12,629 bases of DNA from Alphaproteobacteria bacterium (GTDB taxonomy: Bacteria > Pseudomonadota > Alphaproteobacteria > Caulobacterales > Caulobacteraceae), in contig JAHINZ010000473.1 of assembly GCA_018895795.1 (NCBI GenBank), positions 1 through 12,629 of the forward strand. Reading direction: 5' to 3'. Both the position numbers and the translations under genes were made by a program. The notes beneath the pieces are model-generated. The model saw only the letters and a program-made list of their open reading frames with translations. It was not told where the DNA came from and searched no databases. This document shows positions 7,301-12,206 of this stretch, piece by piece. Each line of letters starts with the position of its first letter. The first letter of the stretch is position 1.

Positions 7301-7815
7301 CCGGCATCGAGGAACTGAACGCCGAGGGCCGCGAGCGCCTGCTGGCCGCCTTCGAGGTGATCAACGGCCATTTCCAGACCCTCTTCCAGGCGCTGTTCGG
7401 CGGCGGTCAGGCCGAGCTGCGGCTGGTCGAGAACGACGATCCGCTGGAGGCGGGGCTGGAGATCTACGCCTGCCCGCCCGGCAAGCGCATGGCCAGCATG
7501 AGCCTGATGAGCGGCGGGGAGCAGGCCCTGACCGCCAGCGCCCTGATCTTCGGCGTGTTCCTGGCAAACCCGGCGCCGATCTGCGTGCTCGACGAGGTCG
7601 ACGCGCCGCTGGATGACGCCAATGTCGACCGTTACTGCAACATGCTCGACGAAATGCGCCGTCGCACCCAAACCCGCTTCATCGCCATCACCCACAATCC
7701 GGTGACCATGAGCCGGATGGACCGCCTGTTCGGCGTGACCATGGGCGAGCGCGGCGTCAGCCAGCTGGTCAGCGTGGATCTGTCCACGGCCGAGCAACTG
7801 GTGGCGGCGCAATAG
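4369..7815 (+). CDS. smc: Chromosome segregation protein SMC (condensin ATPase)
   Basis: Full-length SMC of 1148 residues. It dimerises and, with ScpA and ScpB, extrudes and aligns chromosomal DNA from the origin. Seen: N-terminal head with Walker A GPNGCGKS (31-38) and the Q-loop region LVRQGQISELIG; a long Ala/Glu/Arg-rich coiled coil; a globular hinge at about 505-620 (LDAVSPDKGFGAALAAALG to GDLWRWDGF); the returning coil; and the C-terminal head with signature SLMSGGEQ (1045-1052), Walker B ICVLDEVDAPLDD (D1075, E1076) and the switch ITHNP. The start is GTG, with AAGGGAG (4354-4360) eight bases upstream. It follows the second DsbA-like gene by 19 bases, so it is probably co-transcribed with it. 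ScpA/B genes are not in the window. The repeated Ala codons create many spurious open frames in other phases. Confidence 0.98.
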   Translation: MQFQRLRLSGFKSFVEPTEFRIEPGLTGIVGPNGCGKSNLLEALRWVMGANSAKAMRAGGMDDVIFAGSGARPARNHADVTLTIDNADRTAPAQFNDDPVLEVVRRIDRGEGSTYRINGREVRARDVQLLFADASTGANSPALVRQGQISELIGAKPQNRRRILEEAAGVSGLHTRRHEAELRLRAAETNLTRLEDVARELETALNRLRREARQAEKYKRLSSEIRAVQGAVLFARWSEARDTLERTQAQATQAARDVEDTARAAAAAQVEITRAEAAMPPLREEAAIAQAVLGQLAIQKDRAEREAQAAAAEFQRLSADLARIDDDRSREAQTLQDATVALARLDAELAEIRAEVAAAPERGPELAQAAKAAETARAEAEAVVEQLAARVAAEDARARAAAARLADAEGRLARTLRALDQAKAERGAVGPETDPAAADARLRLSNAEAALTAARAALDAAETERGKAAEQEAMARQLARSLEDQLGRLRTEARGLAQLTAPRSKSGHAPALDAVSPDKGFGAALAAALGDDLDAALDARAPSYWGGAEAVTPAWPEDAQPLAPLVKAPPELAARLALTAVVDRVDGDRLQKALTPGMRLVSKEGDLWRWDGFVARADAPKPAAVRLEQRTRLAEVELEIDLHAPRAEATAAALKTAADRLKAAEEALRDTRRGPPDAERLMTGARDAVAQFERQAALRAARAQSLDETIARFQAEHAEAEAALTVVRTEHDGAAGAADLAPQLAEARQTAAAAREAAATARAALDVETRERSGRQRRLENLERDRGDWARRAETAAKRAAALDADRLQAAAALEAAREAPALLKEKLLVLVDQFSAADARRAKASDALEAAETARLTADRAARAADQAAGEARERRAALLAHLDGARDRFAEIAGNIRESVRMEPEALGRHVAGEAVAVPKDAAGVEAHLFALERERDAIGPVNLRAEEEAQEYAARLEIMRTERADLSGAVGKLRAGIEELNAEGRERLLAAFEVINGHFQTLFQALFGGGQAELRLVENDDPLEAGLEIYACPPGKRMASMSLMSGGEQALTASALIFGVFLANPAPICVLDEVDAPLDDANVDRYCNMLDEMRRRTQTRFIAITHNPVTMSRMDRLFGVTMGERGVSQLVSVDLSTAEQLVAAQ

Positions 7816-7824
7816 GTTCGCAGC

Positions 7825-7843
7825 CGGCGGAGACTATCCGCCG
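7825..7843. terminator. Small hairpin between convergent smc and TSUP gene
   Basis: CGGCGGA (7825-7831) pairs perfectly with TCCGCCG (7837-7843) around a five-base loop. It lies ten bases after the smc stop, and its loop contains the stop codon of the leftward transporter gene. No T-tract follows on either strand, so termination is uncertain. Confidence 0.4.
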
Positions 7844-8631
7844 AGCAGCCCCGCCAGACCCTGCCGCAACGGGTTGCTGGGGTCCGACAGCAGCTTGACC
7901 GCCATGGCGCAGGACATTGTCACCAAGAGCGGCCGGATCAGCTTGGCTCCGAACCGCATGGCGAGCCGCGAGCCGATCTGGGCCCCGATGAAGGCGCCCG
8001 CCGCCATGGCCAGGCCGATCGGCCAGACGACCGCGCCCTTCAGGATGAACAGGGTCAGGCTGCCCAGGTTGCTGGCGGCGTTGGCCAGTTTGGTGTGGGC
8101 CGTGGCCTTCAGCGCGCCGTAGCCCAGCAGGGTGACGATGGCGACCATGTAGAAGGCGCCCGCCCCGGGACCGAAGACGCCGTCATAGAACCCGACCAGC
8201 GGCGCGACGAAGCCCGCGAACACCGGCAAGGTCAGGCGAGAGGGTGCGTCCTCGGCCTTCAGGGCCTTCGACAGGGCGAAATAGAGCGCGATGACGATCA
8301 GCAGGATCGGCACAAGGGCCTTGAGAACGCGCGGTGACAACAGGCTGGCGCAAAGGGCCCCGCAGAGACCGGCCAAGCCGGCGGCCAGGGCGACCGGCAG
8401 GGCGGTCTTCCAGTCGATCAGGCCGCGACGCGCGAAGGCGCTGGTCGAGGACACCGACCCGAAAGATCCCTGAAGCTTGTTGGTGGCCAGGGCGGCCACC
8501 GGATCCAGGCCCGCCAGCAGCAGGGCCGGCAGGGTCAGCAGCCCTCCGCCGCCGGCGATGGCGTCGAAGGCGCCGGCGAGCGCGGCCACGGCGAACATCG
8601 TCGCCAGCAAATACGGATCCAGAAAAGGCAC
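7834..8631 (-). CDS. TSUP (TauE/SafE, YfcA-type) inner-membrane transporter
   Basis: A polytopic membrane protein of 265 residues with about eight hydrophobic segments. It closely matches the E. coli YfcA pattern. The first half carries AFDAIAGGGGLLTLPALL and LATNKLQGSFGS (about 21-58). The second half carries the repeat GFYDGVFGPGAG (147-158), KATAHTKLANAASNLG and IGAQIGSRLA. TSUP proteins move sulfite, sulfur-containing organics or other small anions, often as exporters. The substrate here is unknown. I prefer the GTG at 8631 because GGGAGAG lies seven bases upstream of it. An in-frame ATG at 8649 would add six residues (271 aa) but has no ribosome binding site. The binding site can be buried in a hairpin (see regulatory entry). 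It is convergent with smc. Confidence 0.9.
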   Translation of the reverse strand: MPFLDPYLLATMFAVAALAGAFDAIAGGGGLLTLPALLLAGLDPVAALATNKLQGSFGSVSSTSAFARRGLIDWKTALPVALAAGLAGLCGALCASLLSPRVLKALVPILLIVIALYFALSKALKAEDAPSRLTLPVFAGFVAPLVGFYDGVFGPGAGAFYMVAIVTLLGYGALKATAHTKLANAASNLGSLTLFILKGAVVWPIGLAMAAGAFIGAQIGSRLAMRFGAKLIRPLLVTMSCAMAVKLLSDPSNPLRQGLAGLLGG

Positions 8632-8638
8632 AGCCCAA

Positions 8639-8666
8639 CTCTCCCGCATGCCGGCTCGGGAGAGCC
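8639..8666 (-). promoter_or_regulatory. Competing hairpins over the TSUP ribosome binding site
   Basis: Read on the minus strand, CTCTCCCG (8664-8657) can pair with CGGGAGAG (8646-8639), burying the GGGAG ribosome binding site of the GTG start. Alternatively, GGCTC (8666-8662) can pair with GAGCC (8657-8653) around TCCC, which uses the same upstream bases and would free the site. The two structures exclude each other. The pairings are seen in the sequence. A switching role is inference, and such pairings also arise by chance in GC-rich DNA. Confidence 0.35.
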
Positions 8667-8698
8667 AGGACCCTGCGGTCGAGTCGAGGCTCGGGGGT

Positions 8699-8761
8699 CT
8701 TCGCGGAAAGGCGAAGCGGGAAAGGGCCGTGGGGCCCCTTCCACCTGATCAGCCGATCAGG
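8699..8761. terminator. Three consecutive hairpins after the DUF6481 gene
   Basis: CCTGATC/GATCAGG (8744-8750 with 8755-8761, 4-base loop) overlaps the end of the DUF6481 gene and its stop. Then ten-base arms 8719-8728 and 8733-8742 pair with one wobble around GTGG. Then CTTCGC/GCGAAG pairs (8699-8704 with 8711-8716). Read leftward, the middle hairpin ends in CTTTCC and so has only a very short T-run. The array probably separates or protects the DUF6481 message from the downstream TSUP gene. Confidence 0.5.
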
Positions 8762-9132
8762 CTGCCCCATTCGTGCGCGCGGGCGCTCTTGCTGGTGCGG
8801 CCCAGGGAACGAAGTTGCTCGCGCTGGGCGGCCTTCTCTTCCTTGCGCATCCGTTGCTCGGCGGCGGCGTCGGTCTTGCGTTCCTTACGCTCGGCGCGCT
8901 TGGCCGCCAGGATCAGTTCCTGCTTGGCCAACTGCTCGAGGCGGACAAGCTCGCGGGCCTCGGCGCGCGCCGCGCGCACGGCTTCCAGTTCGGCGGCGCG
9001 AAGCTCTTCGCGCTTGTCGAAATGGGGATCCGTAACGGTGGGCTTGGGCTTCATTTTCGCCAGCATGGCCTTCTTGGCCTCGGCGGCGGCGGAGATACGA
9101 TCCGAGAATCCGGTGTTTTTCAGATGCGACAT
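8749..9132 (-). CDS. DUF6481-type charged coiled-coil hypothetical protein
   Basis: A 127-residue cytoplasmic protein, strongly helical and extremely charged. The N-terminal FSDRISAAAEAKKAMLAKMKPKP resembles the start of small alphaproteobacterial proteins annotated as DUF6481 (F-x-ER/DR-x-AAAEAKKA-hL). A continuous Arg/Glu/Ala/Lys helix follows (about residues 39-108), then a tail ending in ARAHEWGSLIG. It has no cysteine, signal peptide or membrane segment. The function of the family is not known to me; an RNA- or ribosome-associated role is only a guess from its composition. The ATG at 9132 has a weak AGAAG upstream and a GAATC (CcrM) site touching the start codon (9133-9137); a second GAATC lies at 9105-9109. 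It transcribes away from the atp operon and toward the TSUP gene. Confidence 0.75.
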   Translation of the reverse strand: MSHLKNTGFSDRISAAAEAKKAMLAKMKPKPTVTDPHFDKREELRAAELEAVRAARAEARELVRLEQLAKQELILAAKRAERKERKTDAAAEQRMRKEEKAAQREQLRSLGRTSKSARAHEWGSLIG

Positions 9133-9161
9133 GAATCTTCTGGCTAAGGGAAAGTCGGGCT

Positions 9162-9190
9162 CTAAAACCCCAAAATGGCGAAAAAGGCAA
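9162..9190 (-). promoter_or_regulatory. Weak candidate promoter for the DUF6481 gene
   Basis: On the minus strand, TTGCCT (9190-9185), 17 bases, then TTTTAG (9167-9162) form a poor but correctly spaced pair in a locally AT-rich patch. The leader would be about 25 bases. No better pair was seen upstream of this gene. Confidence 0.25.
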
Positions 9191-9436
9191 TCCGTCTTCC
9201 GCGCGCTCTAGAGACGCCGATGTCGATATGTGCTGTCGCGGGCGGGCGCGAGGGTCGGACCTGCGCCGGAGGCCGCCCCTGCGGAAGCCCCACGACGATT
9301 CAAGGTCTGCTCGCACCGCTTTTCATCGGGCGGGTCAGGGCCGGGCCGCGAGCCCGGGTCATCGGTTTTCGTCAGCCGTACGGGATCGAGCCAAAACCCT
9401 TTATAATACCGTGACTTGAAGACCATTTTCCCGAAC

Positions 9437-9463
9437 TTGACGCACCGCAGCGCGATCTATAGG
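9437..9463 (+). promoter_or_regulatory. Caulobacter-type housekeeping promoter of the atp (F0) operon
   Basis: TTGACGC (9437-9443) matches the Caulobacter -35 consensus TTGACGS exactly. It is followed after 12 bases by TCTATAGG (9456-9463), which resembles the -10 GCTANAWC at its CTA and A positions. The spacing lies inside the usual 10-14. Transcription would begin near 9470, giving a leader of about 60 bases before atpI. Confidence 0.6.
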
Positions 9464-9527
9464 TTCCGCCGCGATCAAGCTGGGTCTGAAGGGCGACTTT
9501 CAGACTATTGCCGGACCTAACCATCTC

Positions 9528-9878
9528 ATGCCCAAGGCTGAAGTTCCGCGCGAAGAGGCGCTTCGTCGCCTCGACGAACGAGCTCAGGCGCTCAAGGCCA
9601 GCACCAGCCGGCCTGAGTCTCAGGTGGGTGAGTTGTCCGCGTCGAGTCAGGCCTATCGCATCCTGGCTGAGTTGCTGGGTGGCGTACTGATTGGTTTGGC
9701 GGTCGGAGCTGTCCTGGATCGGTTCGCAAAGACCGGCCCCTGGGGATTAATCGGCGGAGTCCTTCTGGGCTTTGCCTTGTCGTTGTTCATGGCGCGTCGC
9801 ACGGCCAATCGGCTGATGGCGCAGGCAAGGGCGGAAGAGGCGGCGCGGTCGCAAGCCTCCAAGCCCAAAGTAGACTAG
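9528..9878 (+). CDS. atpI: AtpI/AtpZ family F0F1 ATP synthase accessory protein
   Basis: A 116-residue protein with a charged N-terminal half and a hairpin of two membrane helices (about 44-64 and 70-90): LAELLGGVLIGLAVGAVLDRF, then TGPWGLIGGVLLGFALSLF. The GxxxGxxLDRF..TGPWG pattern is typical of the AtpZ/AtpI family at the head of ATP synthase operons. Members assist c-ring assembly or Mg/Ca uptake and are usually dispensable. It is the first gene of the operon, about 60 bases after the predicted transcription start. The ATG at 9528 is the first usable start, but no convincing ribosome binding site precedes it. Two GAGTC sites (9615-9619 and 9644-9648) lie in its 5' part. Its third-position bias is milder than that of atpB. 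Confidence 0.88.
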   Translation: MPKAEVPREEALRRLDERAQALKASTSRPESQVGELSASSQAYRILAELLGGVLIGLAVGAVLDRFAKTGPWGLIGGVLLGFALSLFMARRTANRLMAQARAEEAARSQASKPKVD

Positions 9879-9892
9879 GAGCGATAGGCCCA

Positions 9893-10678
9893 ATGGCCGA
9901 TCCGTTGCATCAGTTCAAGATCGAGAAGATCGTCGACCTTCCGGACATCACCTTGCCGGTGGTGGGCCACGTCGATCTCGCGATCACCAATTCGCATGTC
10001 GCCATGACCGTCGCCTTCGCCGCGATCGTCCTGTTCCTGACCGCCGTGACCGCTCGCGCGCAGGTCGTTCCCGGTCGCCTCCAGACCGTCGGCGAGGGCC
10101 TGTTTGGCCTGATCGACAACCTGACGGACTCGATCATCGGGCACGAAGGCCGCAAGTACTTCCCGTTCGTGTTCACGATCTTCACGCTGATCCTCGGCAT
10201 GAACTTCCTGGGCCTGATGCTGGCGTTCACCGCCACCTCGCAGATCGCCGTGACCGCGACCTTCGGCATCTTGACGATCGGCCTGGTGCTGATCATCGGC
10301 TTCGCCAAGCATGGCCTGGGCTTCTTCAAGCTGTTCGTGCCCTCGGGCGTGCCATGGATCCTGCTGCCGGTGATCGTGCTGATCGAGTTCGCCTCGTTCC
10401 TGCTGCGTCCCGTCACCCTCACCCTGCGTCTGTTCGGCAACATGATGGGCGGCCACGTCGCCCTGAAGGTGTTCGCCGGCTTCGTCGTGACCCTGGGCGC
10501 CATGGCCATGGCGGGGGGCTTCGGCCTGCTGGGCATCCCGGGCGCGATGCTGTCGCTCAGCCTGGTCACGGGCCTGACCGCCCTCGAATTCCTCGTGGCC
10601 TTCCTTCAGGCCTTCGTCTTCGCTGTTCTGACCTGCATCTATCTCAATGATGTGGTCAATCTGGGCCACGGCCACTAA
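9893..10678 (+). CDS. atpB: F0F1 ATP synthase subunit a
   Basis: The stator channel of F0 in the inner membrane, 261 residues with five to six membrane helices. The key helix reads PVTLTLRLFGNMMGGH; R179 is the essential arginine (E. coli R210) that faces the c-ring. The C-terminal LEFLVAFLQAFVFAVLT contains Q239 (E. coli Q252). Seven residues before it is E232, where E. coli has H245, so the mitochondrial/alphaproteobacterial type of proton half-channel residue is present. The start ATG follows AGGAG (9877-9881) by 11 bases, and that motif overlaps the atpI stop. The gene begins 14 bases after atpI and lies 58 bases before atpE. Complete and ordinary. Confidence 0.98.
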   Translation: MADPLHQFKIEKIVDLPDITLPVVGHVDLAITNSHVAMTVAFAAIVLFLTAVTARAQVVPGRLQTVGEGLFGLIDNLTDSIIGHEGRKYFPFVFTIFTLILGMNFLGLMLAFTATSQIAVTATFGILTIGLVLIIGFAKHGLGFFKLFVPSGVPWILLPVIVLIEFASFLLRPVTLTLRLFGNMMGGHVALKVFAGFVVTLGAMAMAGGFGLLGIPGAMLSLSLVTGLTALEFLVAFLQAFVFAVLTCIYLNDVVNLGHGH

Positions 10679-10736
10679 TAGCCAGACCCAGTTCGCCATC
10701 CTCACTCAACCCATTACAAACTAGGATAAGACAACA

Positions 10737-10961
10737 ATGGACGCAGCAGCCGCCAAGCTCATCGGTGCCGGCCTCGCCACCCTGGGTATGATCGGCGCCG
10801 GTATCGGCGTGGGCAACATCTTCGGCAGCTTCCTGACGGGCGCCCTGCGCAACCCGTCGGCCGCCGCCAGCCAAATCGGCAACCTGTTCGTGGGCGCCGC
10901 CCTCGCGGAAGCCCTGGGCATCCTGGCCTTCGTGCTCGGCATCCTGATCTACTCGGCCTAA
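10737..10961 (+). CDS. atpE: F0F1 ATP synthase subunit c
   Basis: The proton-carrying rotor-ring subunit, 74 residues, two membrane helices. Helix 1 carries the glycine packing motif GAGIGVG (20-26). The polar loop is R38-N39-P40. Helix 2 carries the proton-binding carboxylate E58 in LAEALGILAF. The flanking residues give no sign of the full sodium-binding signature, so a proton ring is expected. AGGA (10723-10726) lies ten bases before the ATG. It is followed by a GC-rich stem-loop that may help produce the high c-subunit dose. Confidence 0.98.
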   Translation: MDAAAAKLIGAGLATLGMIGAGIGVGNIFGSFLTGALRNPSAAASQIGNLFVGAALAEALGILAFVLGILIYSA

Positions 10962-10977
10962 CGCCGGACTTGATTGA

Positions 10978-11005
10978 CGGCGGCGTCGATTTCCCGGCGC
11001 CGCCG
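10978..11005 (+). promoter_or_regulatory. Stem-loop after atpE (possible mRNA stabiliser or attenuator)
   Basis: CGGCGGCG (10978-10985) pairs perfectly with CGCCGCCG (10998-11005) around a 12-base loop, 17 bases after the atpE stop and 26 bases before atpF'. No T-tract follows, so full termination is unlikely. A 3' barrier that protects the atpE part of the message, or partial termination, would suit the excess of c over b subunits. Confidence 0.45.
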
Positions 11006-11031
11006 CGCCCTCTCACCGGACGATTTAGGTA

Positions 11032-11631
11032 ATGGCTGATCTGAAACAGTCCGCTCCGGCGGTCTCGACCCATGGCGAAGGGGCTGTCCCCGCGCCAGGC
11101 GCTACCCACGAGGCGGCGGGCGCCGAGCATGGCTCGGGCGGTCTGCCGCAATTTGAGTTCCAGCACTGGGGCGGCCAGATCGCCTACCTGCTGGTCCTGT
11201 TCGCCATCCTCTACGTGCTTATCGCCCGTGTTTTCACCCCGCGCATACGCCGGGTGATCGACGAGCGCGCCAGCACCATCGCCGGGGCCATCGAAGCCGC
11301 GCGTCAAGTGCAGGCGGAAGCCCTGGAACAATCCCGCGCCGCGGCGGCGGATCTGGCGGAAGCCCGGTCCAGGTCGCAGCGCCTCGCCATCGACGCCCGC
11401 GCCAAGGCGGCCTCCGAAGCCGCGGAACGCTCCGCGGCGGAAGACGCCAAACTGGCCGTGCATATCGACGAAGCCGAAGCCCGGATCGCCGCCATGCGCG
11501 ACTCGGCCATGGCCCATGTCGGCGCTGTCGCCAGCGAAACGGCCATGGCCATCGTTCAGAAGCTGACCGGCAAGCCGGCCTCGGCCGCTGAAGTGAAGTC
11601 GGCGATGGCTCTGCGCGGAGGAGTCGCCTGA
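11032..11631 (+). CDS. atpG: F0F1 ATP synthase subunit b' (second b-type stator subunit)
   Basis: One of two b-type peripheral stalk subunits; a b/b' heterodimer joins F0 to F1. The protein is 199 residues: an unusual Ala/Gly/His-rich N-terminal extension of about 45 residues before the membrane helix (about 49-67, GGQIAYLLVLFAILYVLIA), then FTPRIRRVIDERASTIAGAIEAA, the typical start of the long stalk helix, continuing as a charged coiled coil to the end. b' is usually nearer 160-180 residues, so the extension accounts for the extra length. The upstream ribosome binding site is weak (TTTAGGTA). The stop shares one base with the atpF start (TGATG), implying translational coupling. The symbol for b' varies (atpG, atpX or atpF2). 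Its identity as b' rather than b rests on gene order and on the extension. Confidence 0.92.
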   Translation: MADLKQSAPAVSTHGEGAVPAPGATHEAAGAEHGSGGLPQFEFQHWGGQIAYLLVLFAILYVLIARVFTPRIRRVIDERASTIAGAIEAARQVQAEALEQSRAAAADLAEARSRSQRLAIDARAKAASEAAERSAAEDAKLAVHIDEAEARIAAMRDSAMAHVGAVASETAMAIVQKLTGKPASAAEVKSAMALRGGVA

Positions 11632-12146
11632 TGCCCGCATTTTTCGAAGCTGAATTCTGGAACATCGCCAACGCAGAGTTCTGGGTTGGCGTCGGTCTGG
11701 TCCTGTTCCTGGCCGTCGTGGTCTGGGCCAAGGCGCCGGGCATGATCGCGGCCAAGCTCGACGAGCAGTCGGCCAAGATCCAGGGCGACCTGGACGAGGC
11801 CGCTCGCCTGCGCGCCGAGGCCGAAACCATGCTGGTCAATATCCGCGCGGAACGCGACGAGGCTGAACGTCAGGCCGAGGCCATGCTGGCCGCGGCCAAG
11901 GCCGACGCCCAACGCCTCGCCGCCGACGCCAAGGTCAAGCTTGAGGAGACCCTCAAGCGCCGGGTCGAGATCGCCGAGCGCAAGATCGCCCAGGCCGAGG
12001 CTCAGGCCTCCGCCGACGTCAAGGCGGCCGCCGTCGACCTCGCCGCCCAGGCGGCCGAGGTGGTGCTGTCGGCGCGTCTGTCGGGTCTGAAAAGTGATCC
12101 GCTGGTCGATACCGCCATCGGCCAGATGGCCGACAAGCTGCAATAG
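11631..12146 (+). CDS. atpF: F0F1 ATP synthase subunit b
   Basis: Peripheral stalk subunit of 171 residues. A short N-terminus (FFEAEFWNIANAEFW) precedes one membrane helix (about 16-33, VGVGLVLFLAVVVWAKAP), followed by a long Glu/Ala/Arg/Lys coiled coil (LDEQSAKIQGDLDEAARLRAEAE) to the C-terminus. GGAGGAG (11617-11623) lies seven bases before the ATG, the strongest ribosome binding site in the operon, and sits inside the end of the b' gene. This ensures coupled synthesis of the b/b' pair. It is the last gene of the F0 operon; a strong terminator begins 25 bases after its stop, so the F1 genes must be elsewhere. Confidence 0.96.
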   Translation: MPAFFEAEFWNIANAEFWVGVGLVLFLAVVVWAKAPGMIAAKLDEQSAKIQGDLDEAARLRAEAETMLVNIRAERDEAERQAEAMLAAAKADAQRLAADAKVKLEETLKRRVEIAERKIAQAEAQASADVKAAAVDLAAQAAEVVLSARLSGLKSDPLVDTAIGQMADKLQ

Positions 12147-12171
12147 CGGTGATCGACTAGCCTAAACGATC

Positions 12172-12206
12172 AAGGGCGCGGCCTTACGGCTGCGCCCTTT
12201 TTCTTT
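12172..12206 (+). terminator. Rho-independent terminator of the atp (F0) operon
   Basis: Twelve-base arms (12172-12183 and 12188-12199) pair with a single G-T wobble around the loop TTAC. They are followed by a T-rich tract (T-run through 12202, then CTTT). The loop and right arm overlap the end of the convergent membrane protein gene, whose stop codon lies in the loop (12184-12186). The leftward side lacks a T-tract, so it acts mainly for the atp message. Confidence 0.9.

Larger units (their letters stand above)
9133..9527. other. Intergenic region between divergent DUF6481 gene and atp operon (395 bases)
   Basis: This is the longest non-coding stretch in the window. It contains the weak leftward promoter, GANTC sites at 9133-9137 and 9297-9301, a CCGGGC/GCCCGG hairpin (9341-9346 with 9352-9357, loop CGCGA), an AT-rich patch with TATAAT (9402-9407) that lacks a matching -35, and the atp promoter at 9437-9463. 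A leftward open frame, 9208-9426, begins MVFKSRYYKGFWL. I do not call it a gene, because its third-position GC is well below that of the neighbours and it lacks a good ribosome binding site. I recognise no structured RNA here. Confidence 0.6.

Noticed and set aside
4267..7812. Long open frames antisense to smc, including leftward ones over 500 codons
   Set aside because: They mirror the GC-biased third positions of smc, give Gly/Ala/Arg-rich low-complexity proteins without motifs, and smc is unmistakable on the other strand.
8632..8649. ATG at 8649 as the TSUP start
   Set aside because: No ribosome binding site precedes it, while GGGAGAG is well placed for the GTG at 8631. The ATG remains possible.
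9341..9360. CCGGGC/GCCCGG hairpin followed by a few Ts as a terminator
   Set aside because: No gene ends upstream on the plus strand and the T-run starts too far from the stem.
9402..9407. TATAAT as the -10 of the atp promoter
   Set aside because: No -35 at suitable spacing on the plus strand (TACGGG at 17 bases). The TTGACGC/TCTATAGG pair downstream is far better.
9512..9527. CTAACCAT just before atpI as a CtrA half-site
   Set aside because: One mismatch to the half-site and no partner half at the required distance.
9612..9624. CCTGAGTCTCAGG, a perfect 13-base palindrome in atpI
   Set aside because: It lies inside coding sequence with no partner copy seen. Noted only for the GAGTC it contains.
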